Made by a program: the position numbers and the translations under genes
Origin: Salinicola rhizosphaerae
GTDB taxonomy: Bacteria > Pseudomonadota > Gammaproteobacteria > Pseudomonadales > Halomonadaceae
Assembly (NCBI RefSeq): GCF_014652715.1
Contig: NZ_BMZI01000004.1
Span: 183,016-247,015, forward strand
Direction: 5' to 3'
Length of the DNA: 64,000 nt
The notes under the pieces: model-generated
Seen by the model: only the letters and a program-made list of their open reading frames with translations
Database searches by the model: none
What the model was told of the DNA's origin: nothing
In this document: piece by piece, positions 1 to 18,045 of the stretch
Layout: each line of letters opens with the position of its first letter
Position numbering within the stretch: the stretch's first letter is position 1

Positions 1-2072
1 GCGTGGCGATGTCGAGCTGGGCGGCGCCGACGCTGACCGCGATGGACTTCACCGAACGCGGCGCGGGGCGGCTCGACGTCACGCTGAGCTTCGTCGGCGG
101 GGTGCCCGAAATTCGCGGCTATCGGACCGAATCGCCACCGCGGCTGGCACTCGATCTGCTCGATACGCAAAGTCGACTGTCTCAGCCCGTCTTCGCGGTC
201 GATAGCGGCGGTGTATCGTCGGTACGCGTGCTTGGTGCCGGGGGCAGAACGCGCCTGGCGTTCGAACTCGACGCGCCGACGGACTACCGGCTCGAGCGGC
301 GCGCGACGCAGGTCGTCCTGCATCTGGGCGCCGAGGCCGGCGCGACCGGCGGTGCGCGTGCGGTGGCCGCCTCGCAAGGTGGTGTCGCTTCGGCGTCGCA
401 GGAATCCGCGGGGAATGACGCACAGGCGCGCGAATCCGTGCCTTCGGTCGCGGCCGGCGAGCCGCGGGTCGCTGCCATCGACTTTCGTCGTGCCGGCGAT
501 GGTAGCGGCCAACTGCTGCTGACGCTGGATCGCAGCGGCGTCGCGGCCGAGGTCTCCGGTCAGGGGCGGGAGGTCAGCGTGACGCTGCCCGGCGTCACGC
601 TTCCTGACGCCCAGTATCAGACGCTCGATGTCGGCGACTTCGGCACCGCGGTGCGTCGGGTCGTGCCGCGACGCTCGGCAGCGGGCGCGAGTTTCGACAT
701 CGCAAGCGCCGATGACGTCGAGCCGATCGTCACGCAAAGTGGTCGCACGCTCACCGTGACGCTGGCGCCCGCCGGCACCCTGGTGCGACCGGAGCGCGAC
801 GATGGGCCAAGCTATACGGGAAAGCGGATCACGCTCGATTTTCAGGATATTGCGGTGCGTGATGTGCTCTCCATCATTGCCGATGTCTCCGGGCTCAACG
901 TGGTCGCGAGCGATAGCGTGCAGGGCAACGTGACGCTCAATTTGAAAGACGTGCCCTGGGATCAGGCGCTGGCCCTGGTGCTGCAGAGCCGTGGGCTGGC
1001 GTCGCGGCGCGAAGGTGACGTGATGATGGTCGCCCCGGCTGGCGAGCTCGCCAGCCTCCAGCAGCAGACGCTGCAGAGCCGTCAGCAGTCGGCGCAGCTG
1101 GCGCCGGTGACGACCGAGTTCATCCAGATTCGCTACGCCAAGGCAGAGACGCTGGCATCGATGCTGCGCGGCGGCGAGGGCATCGGGCTGATGTCGGATC
1201 GCGGGCGCGTCACCGTCGATCCGCGCACCAACACGCTGATACTGCAGGATACGCGCGATCAGCTCGAGGCGATAAAACGCACCATCGAGCATCTCGATAT
1301 TCCGGTGCGGCAGGTGCAGATCGAAGCGCGCATCGTCATCGCGCGTGACAGCGCGACCCACGAGCTGGGCGTCAACTGGGGGCTTTCCGGCAACGGTGGT
1401 CGCCACTTCGACTTCAGCGGTGCCGCCGACGGCAACGCCTCGACCGTGCCGACGACCTCGGACGACCCCGATAGCTACGGCGGCGGCCTGGCGGTCGATC
1501 TGGGTAACGCGACCAACCCGTCCAGCGCATTCAGCTTCGGCTATCTCTCCGGCGACGTGCTGATCGATCTCGAGCTGCGGGCGCTGGAGAGCGAGGGCAA
1601 GAGCCAGACCATCTCCCAGCCCAAGGTGATCACGGCCAATCAGCGCACCGCGGTCATCAAGCAGGGGCAGGAGGTACCGTATCAGGAAGCCTCTTCGAGC
1701 GGTGCGACCACGACGGAGTTCAAGGAGGCGGTGCTCTCGCTCGAGGTCACACCCCAGATTACACCGGACGACCGCATCATCATGGATCTCAAGGTCAACA
1801 ACGACGATATCTCCGATACGCGCTACGACGGCGCGCCCGCCATCGATACCAACGAGATCGAGACGCAGGTGCTGGTCAATAACGGAGAAACCGTGGTACT
1901 CGGCGGCATCCTGACGTCCGAACAGCTGCGCACGCTGTTCAAAACACCCGTACTCGGAGACATCCCGATTCTCGGCAATCTGTTCCGCTATACCCAGGAA
2001 AGCAACGAAAAGGTAGAATTGCTGGTATTCATCACGCCCAAGATCATCGAGGACGGACTGGCCATTCGCTGA
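1..2072 (+). CDS. pilQ: Type IV pilus secretin PilQ (5' end outside window)
   Basis: Outer-membrane secretin through which the type IV pilus is extruded. The open frame already runs at base 3 and the first residues look like the tail of a signal peptide, so the true start lies upstream. Domains in order: two AMIN peptidoglycan-binding repeats (about residues 11-108 and 155-256), an STN/N0 domain (275-332, [14 protein letters not shown]), an N1/NolW-type domain (about 370-440) and the C-terminal secretin barrel (about 510-685) with the VPYQE and VVLGGILT segments typical of the family. The 689 visible residues are close to full family length. The stop overlaps the aroK start by one base (TGATG), so the genes are translationally coupled. 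Confidence 0.96.
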   Translation, partial: VAMSSWAAPTLTAMDFTERGAGRLDVTLSFVGGVPEIRGYRTESPPRLALDLLDTQSRLSQPVFAVDSGGVSSVRVLGAGGRTRLAFELDAPTDYRLERRATQVVLHLGAEAGATGGARAVAASQGGVASASQESAGNDAQARESVPSVAAGEPRVAAIDFRRAGDGSGQLLLTLDRSGVAAEVSGQGREVSVTLPGVTLPDAQYQTLDVGDFGTAVRRVVPRRSAAGASFDIASADDVEPIVTQSGRTLTVTLAPAGTLVRPERDDGPSYTGKRITLDFQDIAVRDVLSIIADVSGLNVVASDSVQGNVTLNLKDVPWDQALALVLQSRGLASRREGDVMMVAPAGELASLQQQTLQSRQQSAQLAPVTTEFIQIRYAKAETLASMLRGGEGIGLMSDRGRVTVDPRTNTLILQDTRDQLEAIKRTIEHLDIPVRQVQIEARIVIARDSATHELGVNWGLSGNGGRHFDFSGAADGNASTVPTTSDDPDSYGGGLAVDLGNATNPSSAFSFGYLSGDVLIDLELRALESEGKSQTISQPKVITANQRTAVIKQGQEVPYQEASSSGATTTEFKEAVLSLEVTPQITPDDRIIMDLKVNNDDISDTRYDGAPAIDTNEIETQVLVNNGETVVLGGILTSEQLRTLFKTPVLGDIPILGNLFRYTQESNEKVELLVFITPKIIEDGLAIR

Positions 2073-2632
2073 TGCGCTCGCTCCCCAACCTGTTTCTCAT
2101 CGGCCCCATGGGGGCCGGCAAAAGCACAATCGGCCGCCTTCTGGCGGCCGAATTGCAGCGCGAATTCCTGGATAGCGACCATCAGATCGAGGCGCGCTGC
2201 GGGGCGAATATCCCGTGGATTTTCGATGTGGAAGGTGAGCAGGGTTTTCGCGACCGTGAAACGGCGATGATCGACGAACTTTCTCGACGCGATGACGTCG
2301 TGATGGCGACCGGGGGCGGCGCCGTCGGGCGGGAGATCAATCGCCAGCTGCTGCGTGAGCGGGGCACGGTGATCTATCTGGCCACCACGGTCGAGCAGCA
2401 GGTTCGGCGTACCTCTCGCGATCGCAACCGGCCGCTGCTGCAGAACGCGAACCCTGAGCAGGTGCTGCGCGATCTATTCGCCATCCGCGACCCGCTCTAC
2501 CGCGCGACGGCCGACATCGTGGTGCGCACCGATCGCCGAGGCCCCAGAAGCGTGGTCAACGAGATCCTGCGTCGCGTCTCGCGGCTGACGGAGCCGCTCA
2601 AGTCGCGAAGTTCGGTGTCGCAGTCGCCCTAG
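2072..2632 (+). CDS. aroK: Shikimate kinase AroK
   Basis: Phosphorylates shikimate to shikimate 3-phosphate with ATP, the fifth step of the aromatic amino acid pathway. The 186-residue protein has the P-loop GPMGAGKST near residues 12-20, the TGGGAV loop that contacts shikimate, and the arginine-rich lid RDRNRPLL. Its ATG overlaps the pilQ stop and aroB follows 79 bp downstream, the usual pilQ-aroK-aroB order of pseudomonads and relatives. A short variable tail follows the last conserved helix. Identification is secure. Confidence 0.97.
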   Translation: MRSLPNLFLIGPMGAGKSTIGRLLAAELQREFLDSDHQIEARCGANIPWIFDVEGEQGFRDRETAMIDELSRRDDVVMATGGGAVGREINRQLLRERGTVIYLATTVEQQVRRTSRDRNRPLLQNANPEQVLRDLFAIRDPLYRATADIVVRTDRRGPRSVVNEILRRVSRLTEPLKSRSSVSQSP

Positions 2633-2711
2633 TCTTTCTGTAGCCATCCTCGATTCGAGTCGCTTTATCGCCGGGGGCATCCGGCCGGTTCATCAACAGG
2701 GGTCAACGTCC

Positions 2712-3824
2712 ATGTCGTCAAACACGTCGCTACCGATGGATCGTCTCGATGTCGCGCTCGGCGAACGCAGCTATCCGATTCACATCGGTGCCGGCCTGCT
2801 GTCGAGTCCCGAGCACCTCGTGGCGCATCTGGCCGGACGCCAGGTCATGATCGTGACCAATGATGTGGTCGCGCCGCTCTATCTCCCGGCCTTGAAAGAG
2901 ACCCTGAACGCGCGCGATTTCGACGTCCGCGAAGTGATACTGCCCGACGGCGAGCCGACCAAGACGCTGGCCTCGGTGGAGCGTATCTGGGATGCGCTGC
3001 TGGCGGCCGGTTTCAATCGTCGCTGCACGCTGATCGCGCTCGGGGGTGGCGTCATCGGCGACATGGCCGGCTTTGCGGCAGCGAGCTATCAGCGCGGCGT
3101 CGCCTTCGTTCAGGTGCCGACCACGCTGCTGGCGCAGGTCGACTCCTCCGTCGGCGGCAAGACCGGCGTCAATCATCCGCGTGGCAAGAACATGATCGGT
3201 GCCTTCTGGCAGCCGAAGGCGGTGATCGTCGATACCGATACGCTCGCCACGCTCCCCGCACGCGAGCTCTCCGCGGGGCTGGCGGAAGTGATCAAGTACG
3301 GTCTGATTCGCGATGCGGCGTTTCTGGACTGGCTCGAGGCCAACATGACGGCGCTGCGCGCGCTGGATGGTGGCGCGATCCGACACGCCATTCTGCGCAG
3401 CTGCGAGATCAAGGCCGAGGTGGTCGCGGAGGATGAAACCGAGCAGGGCGTGCGTGCCACGCTCAATCTCGGCCACACGTTCGGTCACGCGATCGAAGCG
3501 CATCAGGGGTATGGCAACTGGCTGCATGGAGAAGCCGTCGGTGCGGGCACCATGATGGCGGTACGCTTGTCGGCCGACCGCGGGTGGCTGTCAGAGGCCG
3601 ATGTCGAACGCGTGGCCGGCGTGCTCGAGGCGGCGGCATTGCCGACGGTGGCACCGGCGAACATGAGCGCGGCGGACTTTCTCGAGCGCATGCGGCTGGA
3701 CAAGAAAAACCTCGATGATCGCGTGCGTCTCATTCTGCTCGAGTCACTCGGGCAGGCCTGCATCCGTGACGATACGCCCGCCGATCAGCTCGACCGCCTG
3801 CTGCGAGATTTCTCCCGCCGCTGA
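2712..3824 (+). CDS. aroB: 3-dehydroquinate synthase AroB
   Basis: Converts DAHP to 3-dehydroquinate using NAD+ and a divalent metal, the second step of the shikimate pathway. The 370-residue protein shows the NAD-binding [13 protein letters not shown] segment, the [12 protein letters not shown] substrate loop and the metal-ligand regions [10 protein letters not shown] and WLHGEAVG. The ATG at 2712 follows an AGGGG ribosome site with about 9 nt spacing. A second in-frame ATG at 2736 ([13 protein letters not shown]) matches the usual family start, so the first eight residues could be extra. The following 741 bp carry no recognisable gene. Confidence 0.97.
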   Translation: MSSNTSLPMDRLDVALGERSYPIHIGAGLLSSPEHLVAHLAGRQVMIVTNDVVAPLYLPALKETLNARDFDVREVILPDGEPTKTLASVERIWDALLAAGFNRRCTLIALGGGVIGDMAGFAAASYQRGVAFVQVPTTLLAQVDSSVGGKTGVNHPRGKNMIGAFWQPKAVIVDTDTLATLPARELSAGLAEVIKYGLIRDAAFLDWLEANMTALRALDGGAIRHAILRSCEIKAEVVAEDETEQGVRATLNLGHTFGHAIEAHQGYGNWLHGEAVGAGTMMAVRLSADRGWLSEADVERVAGVLEAAALPTVAPANMSAADFLERMRLDKKNLDDRVRLILLESLGQACIRDDTPADQLDRLLRDFSRR

Positions 3825-4052
3825 ACCCCTTGCGGGTGAGCGAGGGTTGTCGCCGCCAGGCACTTTCAAACCGTCTGGTGGCAATCCGGCATAGTTTCCC
3901 CCTGCGCCCGTCTGCCGCTCTGGCCCTCGCTAGCATTTCCTTACGCTGTCTCTTCGATGCTGTCACCGCTTTCTGGTGGGTGCCTTGGTAAGCGCGCTGG
4001 TAGCGCGTCCCTTGCGGGCGATGGCTCGTCAAGTCGCTACCGTCCGTAAGTC

Positions 4053-4124
4053 GTCACATCGATGTTGTGAGTCTCGACTATGTTGCGTGTCTCGACTCTG
4101 ATGTGGGTCTCGACTCGAAAAGGT
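4053..4124. repeat. 18-bp tandem repeat, four degenerate units
   Basis: Three units begin with the identical 9-mer GTCTCGACT at 4071, 4089 and 4107, exactly 18 bp apart; a preceding unit at 4053 matches the next one at 12 of 18 positions. The array lies about 220 bp upstream of the gltB promoter candidate. It could be a set of regulator half-sites on nearly the same DNA face, or a local duplication like the other short arrays in this window. Confidence 0.75.
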
Positions 4125-4343
4125 CGCGTTAACATCGGTCGTCGGCCTGCTTTCGGCATGCTTCATGCCGTATCGGCATGGGGTTGTATGATGTCCACCC
4201 TGATCAAGCCAGGCTTTTTGGCTAATTCGACTTTAGTCTAATGGCTTGGTCTAAGCTCTTGAGCCGACACGGTATTTTGACAATAGACTTTTCTAAGTAC
4301 GCGATTTCTAATGGTTTTGTTTTCTTTCGAGACTGCGCGGCGA

Positions 4344-4372
4344 TTGCGCTGGTCGGGTTAAGTGGATATTCT
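4344..4372 (+). promoter_or_regulatory. Sigma-70 promoter candidate for gltBD
   Basis: TTGCGC (4344-4349) and TATTCT (4367-4372) are separated by 17 bp, giving a predicted start near 4379 and a leader of about 187 nt before gltB. Assignment is by eye only. Confidence 0.4.
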
Positions 4373-4499
4373 GAGCGGCCCTCGCGCGCATGGCGTGAGG
4401 TGAAGTGTCGGCGTCGAGCGACGCCGTAAAACGCCAGTTACGCTTGGTTATAAGAATAAAAAACCCTCCAAAATATCTCTTTCCGTGACCGGATACAAG

Positions 4500-4537
4500 A
4501 GCCCGATCTCCGACGCTGTCGGCTTTCGACCCGGGCT
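4500..4537 (+). promoter_or_regulatory. Nested stem-loop in the gltB leader
   Basis: An outer pair AGCCCG (4500-4505) with CGGGCT (4532-4537) encloses an inner perfect hairpin CCGAC-GCT-GTCGG (4510-4522). It ends 28 nt before the gltB ATG and lacks a U-tract, so it is more likely a leader structure than a terminator. Confidence 0.5.
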
Positions 4538-4565
4538 TTCCGATTTAGCTTTGTGAGGCACGCCC

Positions 4566-10476
<5,911 letters not shown>

Positions 10477-10515
10477 CCCACCTCCAGACGCCACGCGTCA
10501 CACGGCAACGTCATC

Positions 10516-10546
10516 GGGCGCCGGCGGTCTCGCCGGCGCCCTTTTT
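10516..10546 (+). terminator. Rho-independent terminator of gltBD
   Basis: Perfect 11-bp stem GGGCGCCGGCG / CGCCGGCGCCC with a GTCT loop, followed directly by TTTTT. Confidence 0.93.
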
Positions 10547-10690
10547 ATGGGATCGCGCTGGCGCGCTCGCCACGCATCGCGGTCGCGGTCAGGATTCACG
10601 GTGGTATCGCTGCGAGCGAGTCGTTACAGTGGCGCGCTTCATCGACCGACCACGCTCGCTCGACAGGCGGGTATCTCAGGGGAAAACGAC

Positions 10691-10933
10691 ATGATCAGAC
10701 TGGAACGCAACATTCTGGATCAAGCGAACGTCAATCTTCGCGAGCTGGAAGAGCACGTGCTGGCGCCGGAGAACGTCGAAGGTGCCGAAGCGAAGACGGT
10801 ATACGGCCGTCTGGAGACACTGTTTTCGCTGGCCAAGCTGAAGGACAGCGGGATGTCCGACGAGTGCGCCGGCATGCTCGAGGAGATCGAGCGCCGTGCC
10901 AAGATCGTGGCGGCGCGTCTCGAAAAAGCGTAA
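10691..10933 (+). CDS. Small hypothetical protein, 80 residues
   Basis: I do not recognise this family. The ATG at 10691 follows an AGGGG ribosome site at 10677-10681; an upstream extension in the same frame reads as low-quality arginine-rich sequence and is rejected. The product (MIRLERNILDQANVNLRELE...) is soluble, acidic to neutral and probably all-helical, with heptad-like leucine spacing and one Cys (residue 59). It stands alone between the gltBD terminator and a convergent oxidoreductase, so it has its own transcript. No signal peptide or membrane segment is visible. Confidence 0.7.
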   Translation: MIRLERNILDQANVNLRELEEHVLAPENVEGAEAKTVYGRLETLFSLAKLKDSGMSDECAGMLEEIERRAKIVAARLEKA

Positions 10934-11007
10934 ACCGCCGCGCGGTGCCTGCTGCGCCGTCCCGCGATGACGTCGACGGGGGGGGGATGGCCGGCAGAGA
11001 TATCCAC

Positions 11008-11039
11008 AGCGCGTCAGCCTCTCCCGAGGCTGACGCGCT
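11008..11039. terminator. Bidirectional terminator between convergent genes
   Basis: Perfect 14-bp stem AGCGCGTCAGCCTC / GAGGCTGACGCGCT with a 4-nt loop, between the plus-strand small gene and the minus-strand reductase. The U-tracts are poor on both sides, so position is part of the argument. Confidence 0.75.
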
Positions 11040-11069
11040 TGTGCGTCGGGTGCGTGAATCGTGGACCCA

Positions 11070-12257
11070 TCACGTCTTGGGAATACGGCCCACCAGACTG
11101 GCGGCATTCTGAGGACCGGTTTCCGCGAGGACCTGGCGGGCGTCGTCGAGTCGCTGGGCATCGAGGTCGAGCAGCAACACGCCTTTGACGCGCTCGTCCT
11201 CGAGGTAGAAGTAAGCGCCTTTGCCGTCGGCCACGTCTTCGATGATCTCCAGCGAGCTATCCGTGACGCCGATCGCTTTCCAAGCGATATCGAAGACGTT
11301 GGAGTAAAAATACGGCGTGTGCTCGTAGACTTCCATCGCCCCTGCCAGATTGTGGCCCACCGTGGCGCCCATCTGGTTGGCGTTGTCGACGTGCTCTGCG
11401 TGCCAGCGGCCGAGAAGACGATCCGGATAGGTGGCGACATCGCCGGCCGCGAAGATGGCGTCATCCGCCGTCTTGAGATGCTCGTCGACGACGATACCGC
11501 CGTCCACCTCGAGCCCGGCCTTCGCTGCCAGCTCAACGCTCGGTTTGACGCCGATGCCGAAAACGACGGCGTCGGCGATCAGGCTCGATTCATCGTCGAG
11601 GGTCAGCGTCACCTTGCCGTCAGCCTCTTCACCGGCGGTGACCTTGCGCCCGCCCAGTAGTTGGACGCCGTTGTCGACGTAGGTCTGGTGGAAGCGGTTG
11701 GCCAGTGATGGCGGCAGCCGCGTGCTGCCGAGGACCTCTTCGGGGTAGATGAGCGTGACGCGGCAGCCATTCTGGATCAGTGCGGCCGCCAGTTCGGTGC
11801 CGATGTAGCTGCCGCCAACGACGGCGATGTGCAGATCCTTCCCGGACAGCTCGCGCAGCCGGTCGTAATCCTCGACGGTGCGGAAGTAACGCACGCGCGG
11901 GCTCTCGGGCAGATCCAGTCGGATCGGCTTGCCGCCGGTAGCGAGCAGCAGCTTGCCGTAGCCGAACGTCTCGCCGGCTGCGGTAGTGACCGTTTTGGCG
12001 CTGCGGTCGATCGCGGTGACGCGGGTGCCGGTGTGCAGTGTCGTGCCGGCGTCGCTCTCCGGCTGCATCCAGATCTTGTCGTAGCCGAACTCGGGATCGG
12101 TCCAGAGCTTCTTGGATAGCGCCGGCCGAGTGACGGGGCCGTTGGCTTCGGCGCCGAGAATGCCGATGGTGCCCTCGGTGTCTCTGTCGCGGATACCTTG
12201 TACGGCATTGGCGGCAACCATACCGCCGCCGACGATGAGATAGTCGTAGCGTTGCAT
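11070..12257 (-). CDS. FAD/NAD(P)-dependent oxidoreductase, AIF/rubredoxin-reductase-like
   Basis: A 395-residue pyridine nucleotide-disulfide family reductase. The N-terminal FAD motif is VGGGMVAANAV (about 9-19); a second dinucleotide fold VVGGSYIGTELAAAL (about 146-160) binds NAD(P)H; GDVATYP is the conserved C-terminal FAD contact. The last 75 residues resemble the reductase C-terminal domain of ferredoxin, rubredoxin and apoptosis-inducing-factor reductases. No redox-active CxxC pair is present, which fits a ferredoxin- or rubredoxin-type electron donor rather than a disulfide reductase. No rubredoxin, ferredoxin or oxygenase gene lies beside it, so its partner is unknown. It is transcribed away from the permease gene. 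Confidence 0.85.
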   Translation of the reverse strand: MQRYDYLIVGGGMVAANAVQGIRDRDTEGTIGILGAEANGPVTRPALSKKLWTDPEFGYDKIWMQPESDAGTTLHTGTRVTAIDRSAKTVTTAAGETFGYGKLLLATGGKPIRLDLPESPRVRYFRTVEDYDRLRELSGKDLHIAVVGGSYIGTELAAALIQNGCRVTLIYPEEVLGSTRLPPSLANRFHQTYVDNGVQLLGGRKVTAGEEADGKVTLTLDDESSLIADAVVFGIGVKPSVELAAKAGLEVDGGIVVDEHLKTADDAIFAAGDVATYPDRLLGRWHAEHVDNANQMGATVGHNLAGAMEVYEHTPYFYSNVFDIAWKAIGVTDSSLEIIEDVADGKGAYFYLEDERVKGVLLLDLDAQRLDDARQVLAETGPQNAASLVGRIPKT

Positions 12258-12466
12258 GTTCTCTCCCTGGGGTGCGTACGCGCTCTACTCGTGGTTGACG
12301 AAAAGCGAAAGCGGCGGCTTCTTCCTGAAGTCGACGCTCGATAGCGGGCGCAACCGCCTGCCACGTTTCACCATAGACAGCCTCGGCGATAGCCGCGAAT
12401 GCCGTATCGGGCGCCGCCGGATGCGGGCCGGCTTGAAAGGCGTCACAAGCTCGGCCGCGACGGGCA

Positions 12467-12523
12467 TTGGGCGAGTCGGAACGCTGGCGGTAGAATGCGC
12501 CGCGGCCGGTCCAATGACCGGCC
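12467..12523 (+). promoter_or_regulatory. Promoter and 5' hairpin of the pyrimidine permease gene
   Basis: TTGGGC (12467-12472) and TAGAAT (12491-12496) with an 18-bp spacer form a good sigma-70 promoter. The predicted start near 12503 coincides with a perfect hairpin GGCCGGTC-CAAT-GACCGGCC (12504-12523), so the mRNA would begin with a stem-loop, which may stabilise it or regulate translation. Confidence 0.6.
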
Positions 12524-12556
12524 ACCGTCACCGATCGACAGCTGGAGAGCAAAGCA

Positions 12557-13861
12557 ATGGCATCCTGGTTTCCCCGTTGGCGCCGCGTCGCCCCCGACAG
12601 TCAGGGCGTGGTCGCGCCTGACGAAGCATTGGCGCCGCTGCAGACGCTGGCGATGGGCGTACAGCACGCCGTGGCGATGTTCGGCTCGACCGTGCTGGCG
12701 CCGCTGCTGATGGGCTTCGACCCCAATCTCGCGATCCTGATGTCCGGTGTCGGCACGCTGCTTTTCTTTCTGATCGTTGGTGGACGCGTTCCCAGCTACC
12801 TGGGCTCGAGCTTCGCGTTCATCGGCGTAGTCATCGCGGCGACCGGGTATGGTGGTAGCGGTACTAACCCGTCGATCGGTCTCGCGCTGGGCGGGATCAT
12901 CATGTGCGGCGCGATCTACGCGGCTATCGGCGTGGTGGTGATGGCGGCGGGCACGCGCTGGATCGAATCGCTTCTGCCGCCGGTCGTGACGGGGGCGATC
13001 GTCATGACGATCGGGCTCAATCTGGCGCCGGTGGCGGTGTCGAGCGTGTCCGGCGCCAATTTCGATGCCATCATGGCGCTGGTGACGATTCTTTGCATCG
13101 GACTGGCTGCTGTGCTGACTCGGGGCATGCTGCAGCGGCTGCTGATCCTGGTCGGGCTGATTGCCGCCTATCTGATCTATGCGCTGGTCACCAATGGCCT
13201 CGGATGGGGCAAACCGATCGATTTCTCGATCATTGCCGCGGCGCCCTGGTTCGGGATGCCGAGTTTCAGCGCACCGACGTTCACGGCGCACGCCGCCGTG
13301 CTGATCGCGCCCGTTGCGGTGATCCTGGTGGCCGAGAATCTGGGTCACATCAAGGCGGTGGGTGCGATGACCGGGCGTGATCTCGACCCCTACATCGGGC
13401 GGGCGTTTCTAGGTGATGGCCTGGCGACGATGCTGTCCGGCTCGGCCGGGGGAACCGGCGTGACCACTTACGCCGAGAACATCGGCGTGATGGCGGTGAC
13501 CAAGGTCTACTCGACACTGATCTTCGTCGCGGCGGCCGGTTTTGCCATCTTGCTCGGTTTCTCGCCGCGATTTGGTGCACTGATTCAGACCATTCCCGGA
13601 CCGGTGCTGGCCGGCGCGTCGATCGTGGTCTTCGGTCTCATTGCCGTGGCCGGCGCGCGTATCTGGATTCAGAACCAGGTCGACCTCTCCGACAACGTCA
13701 ATCTCATCGTGGTGGCGGTGACGCTGGTGCTGGGCGCCGGCAACTTCTCGCTGTCGTTGGGTCAGTTCACGCTCGACGGCATCGGCACGGCGACCTTCGG
13801 TGCGATCCTTTTGCATGCGCTGCTGCGTCGAGGGCGGCGCGCTGCCCTGGAACGGGAGTGA
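12557..13861 (+). CDS. rutG: Pyrimidine (uracil) permease, RutG-like, NCS2 family
   Basis: Inner-membrane proton-coupled nucleobase transporter of the NCS2 (uracil/xanthine) family; 434 residues with about 14 hydrophobic segments. The sequence closely follows E. coli RutG as I remember it: SQGVVAPDE near the N terminus, QTLAMGVQHAVAMFGSTVL, GGRVPSYLGSSFAF, and AENLGHIKAVGAMTGRDLDP with the conserved Glu of the substrate site. The ribosome site GGAG lies about 9 nt before the ATG. No other rut (pyrimidine degradation) genes are adjacent, so salvage uptake is as likely as catabolism. Confidence 0.88.
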   Translation: MASWFPRWRRVAPDSQGVVAPDEALAPLQTLAMGVQHAVAMFGSTVLAPLLMGFDPNLAILMSGVGTLLFFLIVGGRVPSYLGSSFAFIGVVIAATGYGGSGTNPSIGLALGGIIMCGAIYAAIGVVVMAAGTRWIESLLPPVVTGAIVMTIGLNLAPVAVSSVSGANFDAIMALVTILCIGLAAVLTRGMLQRLLILVGLIAAYLIYALVTNGLGWGKPIDFSIIAAAPWFGMPSFSAPTFTAHAAVLIAPVAVILVAENLGHIKAVGAMTGRDLDPYIGRAFLGDGLATMLSGSAGGTGVTTYAENIGVMAVTKVYSTLIFVAAAGFAILLGFSPRFGALIQTIPGPVLAGASIVVFGLIAVAGARIWIQNQVDLSDNVNLIVVAVTLVLGAGNFSLSLGQFTLDGIGTATFGAILLHALLRRGRRAALERE

Positions 13862-14012
13862 TCTGCTTCGAGACAAGCGCTTTGGGCTCAGTGCTTTGCC
13901 CGAGGCGGCGGGTAATCGCTTCGCTTTGGAAAGTTAGCGCGTTAGTCTAATCGTCAGGGCAAATCGCCACGAGGTGACCCGTTCCCAACATCCATATCGA
14001 TAGAGAGCGCAG

Positions 14013-14744
14013 ATGAGCGAGCAAGCCAGCGATCAGGCCAGTGATAAGGATAGCGAAGCCTTGGTGCCCGAGGAGGAGTCGATCACGATGACCCGCGAGG
14101 TGCTGGAGCAGGATCTGATTCGTCGGCATTTCGAGCGCGCACATCCCGAGGTAGCGCTGCAGAGCCAGCAGCAGCTTCAGGACTCCATCCGCCACATGCT
14201 GGAGACGGCGCCCGCCGAGGCGAGCGAGATCGACGGCGTCTATCTCTTTGCCTACGGCTCGCTGATCTGGAACCCTTGCGTGGAGGTCGCCGAGCGCCAC
14301 ACTTGCCGCCTGTATGGTTTCCATCGCGATTTCTGCCTCAAGCTCGATCACGGACGTGGCACGCCGCAGACGCCGGGACTCATGCTGGCGCTGGCGCCGG
14401 GCGGGTCCTGCCACGGGGTCGCGATTCGGGTGCCGGCCGCGCATCTCGAGCGCGAACTGATGCTGGTGTGGCGCCGCGAAATGCTGACCGGGGCCTACCG
14501 CCCGAAGTGGGTCAAGCTTCGTACCGACGTCGGCGCGCTGTGGGGGATCGCCTTCGTCATCAATCCGCATCACGAACGCTATATCGGCCGGCAGCCCAAC
14601 GAGACCGTCGTCCATCTGCTGCGCACCGGTCGCGGGGTGCTCGGTTCCTGCCGCGAGTATCTCGACAATACGGTCGGTGACCTGCATTCGCTGGGCATTC
14701 GCGACCGGCGTCTGGAGTGGCTGCAGCGCGCCGTCGGCGACTGA
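14013..14744 (+). CDS. chaC: Glutathione-specific gamma-glutamylcyclotransferase ChaC
   Basis: Predicted to cleave glutathione to 5-oxoproline and Cys-Gly. The 243-residue protein has the family's substrate loop YGSLIWNP (about residue 75), LYGFHRDFCL, and the LTGAYRPKWV segment; the catalytic Glu is expected in the region just before MLTGAY. The first 60 residues form a variable helical extension. It is a single gene; the ribosome site is only a weak AGAG. A separate promoter for pyrG lies downstream. Confidence 0.9.
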   Translation: MSEQASDQASDKDSEALVPEEESITMTREVLEQDLIRRHFERAHPEVALQSQQQLQDSIRHMLETAPAEASEIDGVYLFAYGSLIWNPCVEVAERHTCRLYGFHRDFCLKLDHGRGTPQTPGLMLALAPGGSCHGVAIRVPAAHLERELMLVWRREMLTGAYRPKWVKLRTDVGALWGIAFVINPHHERYIGRQPNETVVHLLRTGRGVLGSCREYLDNTVGDLHSLGIRDRRLEWLQRAVGD

Positions 14745-14789
14745 GGGCACGAGTGCGTCGCGACGTTGCCGGTCGGCGCGTATCGCAAA

Positions 14790-16543
<1,754 letters not shown>

Positions 16544-16548
16544 AGGCA

Positions 16549-16576
16549 GCGGGGGATGGCGAAAGTCATCCCCCGC
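16549..16576 (+). terminator. Probable terminator after pyrG
   Basis: Perfect 10-bp stem GCGGGGGATG / CATCCCCCGC with an 8-nt loop right after the stop; the following bases are only moderately T-rich, so partial read-through to eno is possible. Confidence 0.6.
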
Positions 16577-16615
16577 GTCGTTGTGGCGGAGCTAGACCGC
16601 AAGGCCCTCGATTGA

Positions 16616-18019
<1,404 letters not shown>

Positions 18020-18045
18020 CGTTCCGCTGCGCGTCGGCCAGACCG

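Larger units (their letters stand above)
3825..4565. other. Long aroB-gltB gap without a convincing gene
   Basis: In many relatives this position holds damX, a SPOR-domain cell-division gene, but no frame here encodes anything like it. The left part has ordinary GC-rich composition; about 4200-4480 is clearly AT-richer. The gap contains an 18-bp tandem repeat (4053-4124), a promoter candidate (4344-4372) and a nested hairpin close to gltB (4500-4537). The only forward ORF of note, 4241-4429, has no ribosome site, unusual codon use and no family resemblance. Confidence 0.7.

Noticed and set aside
4277..4282. Perfect TTGACA upstream of gltB
   Set aside because: No acceptable -10 element at 15-19 bp; the TTGCGC/TATTCT pair downstream is better spaced.
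4241..4429. 62-residue ORF in the aroB-gltB gap
   Set aside because: No ribosome site, AT-rich codons unlike the genome and no family resemblance; overlaps the promoter candidate for gltBD.
12285..12552. Coding-like minus-strand frame upstream of the reductase gene
   Set aside because: It continues as an out-of-frame shadow through the reductase gene, lacks a ribosome site and overlaps the permease promoter. A rubredoxin was looked for here and not found.
13866..13939. Possible 14-bp array after the permease gene
   Set aside because: Units match at only about 8 of 14 positions and spacing drifts to 16; too weak to list as a feature, though its position just after a stop codon fits the pattern of the other arrays.
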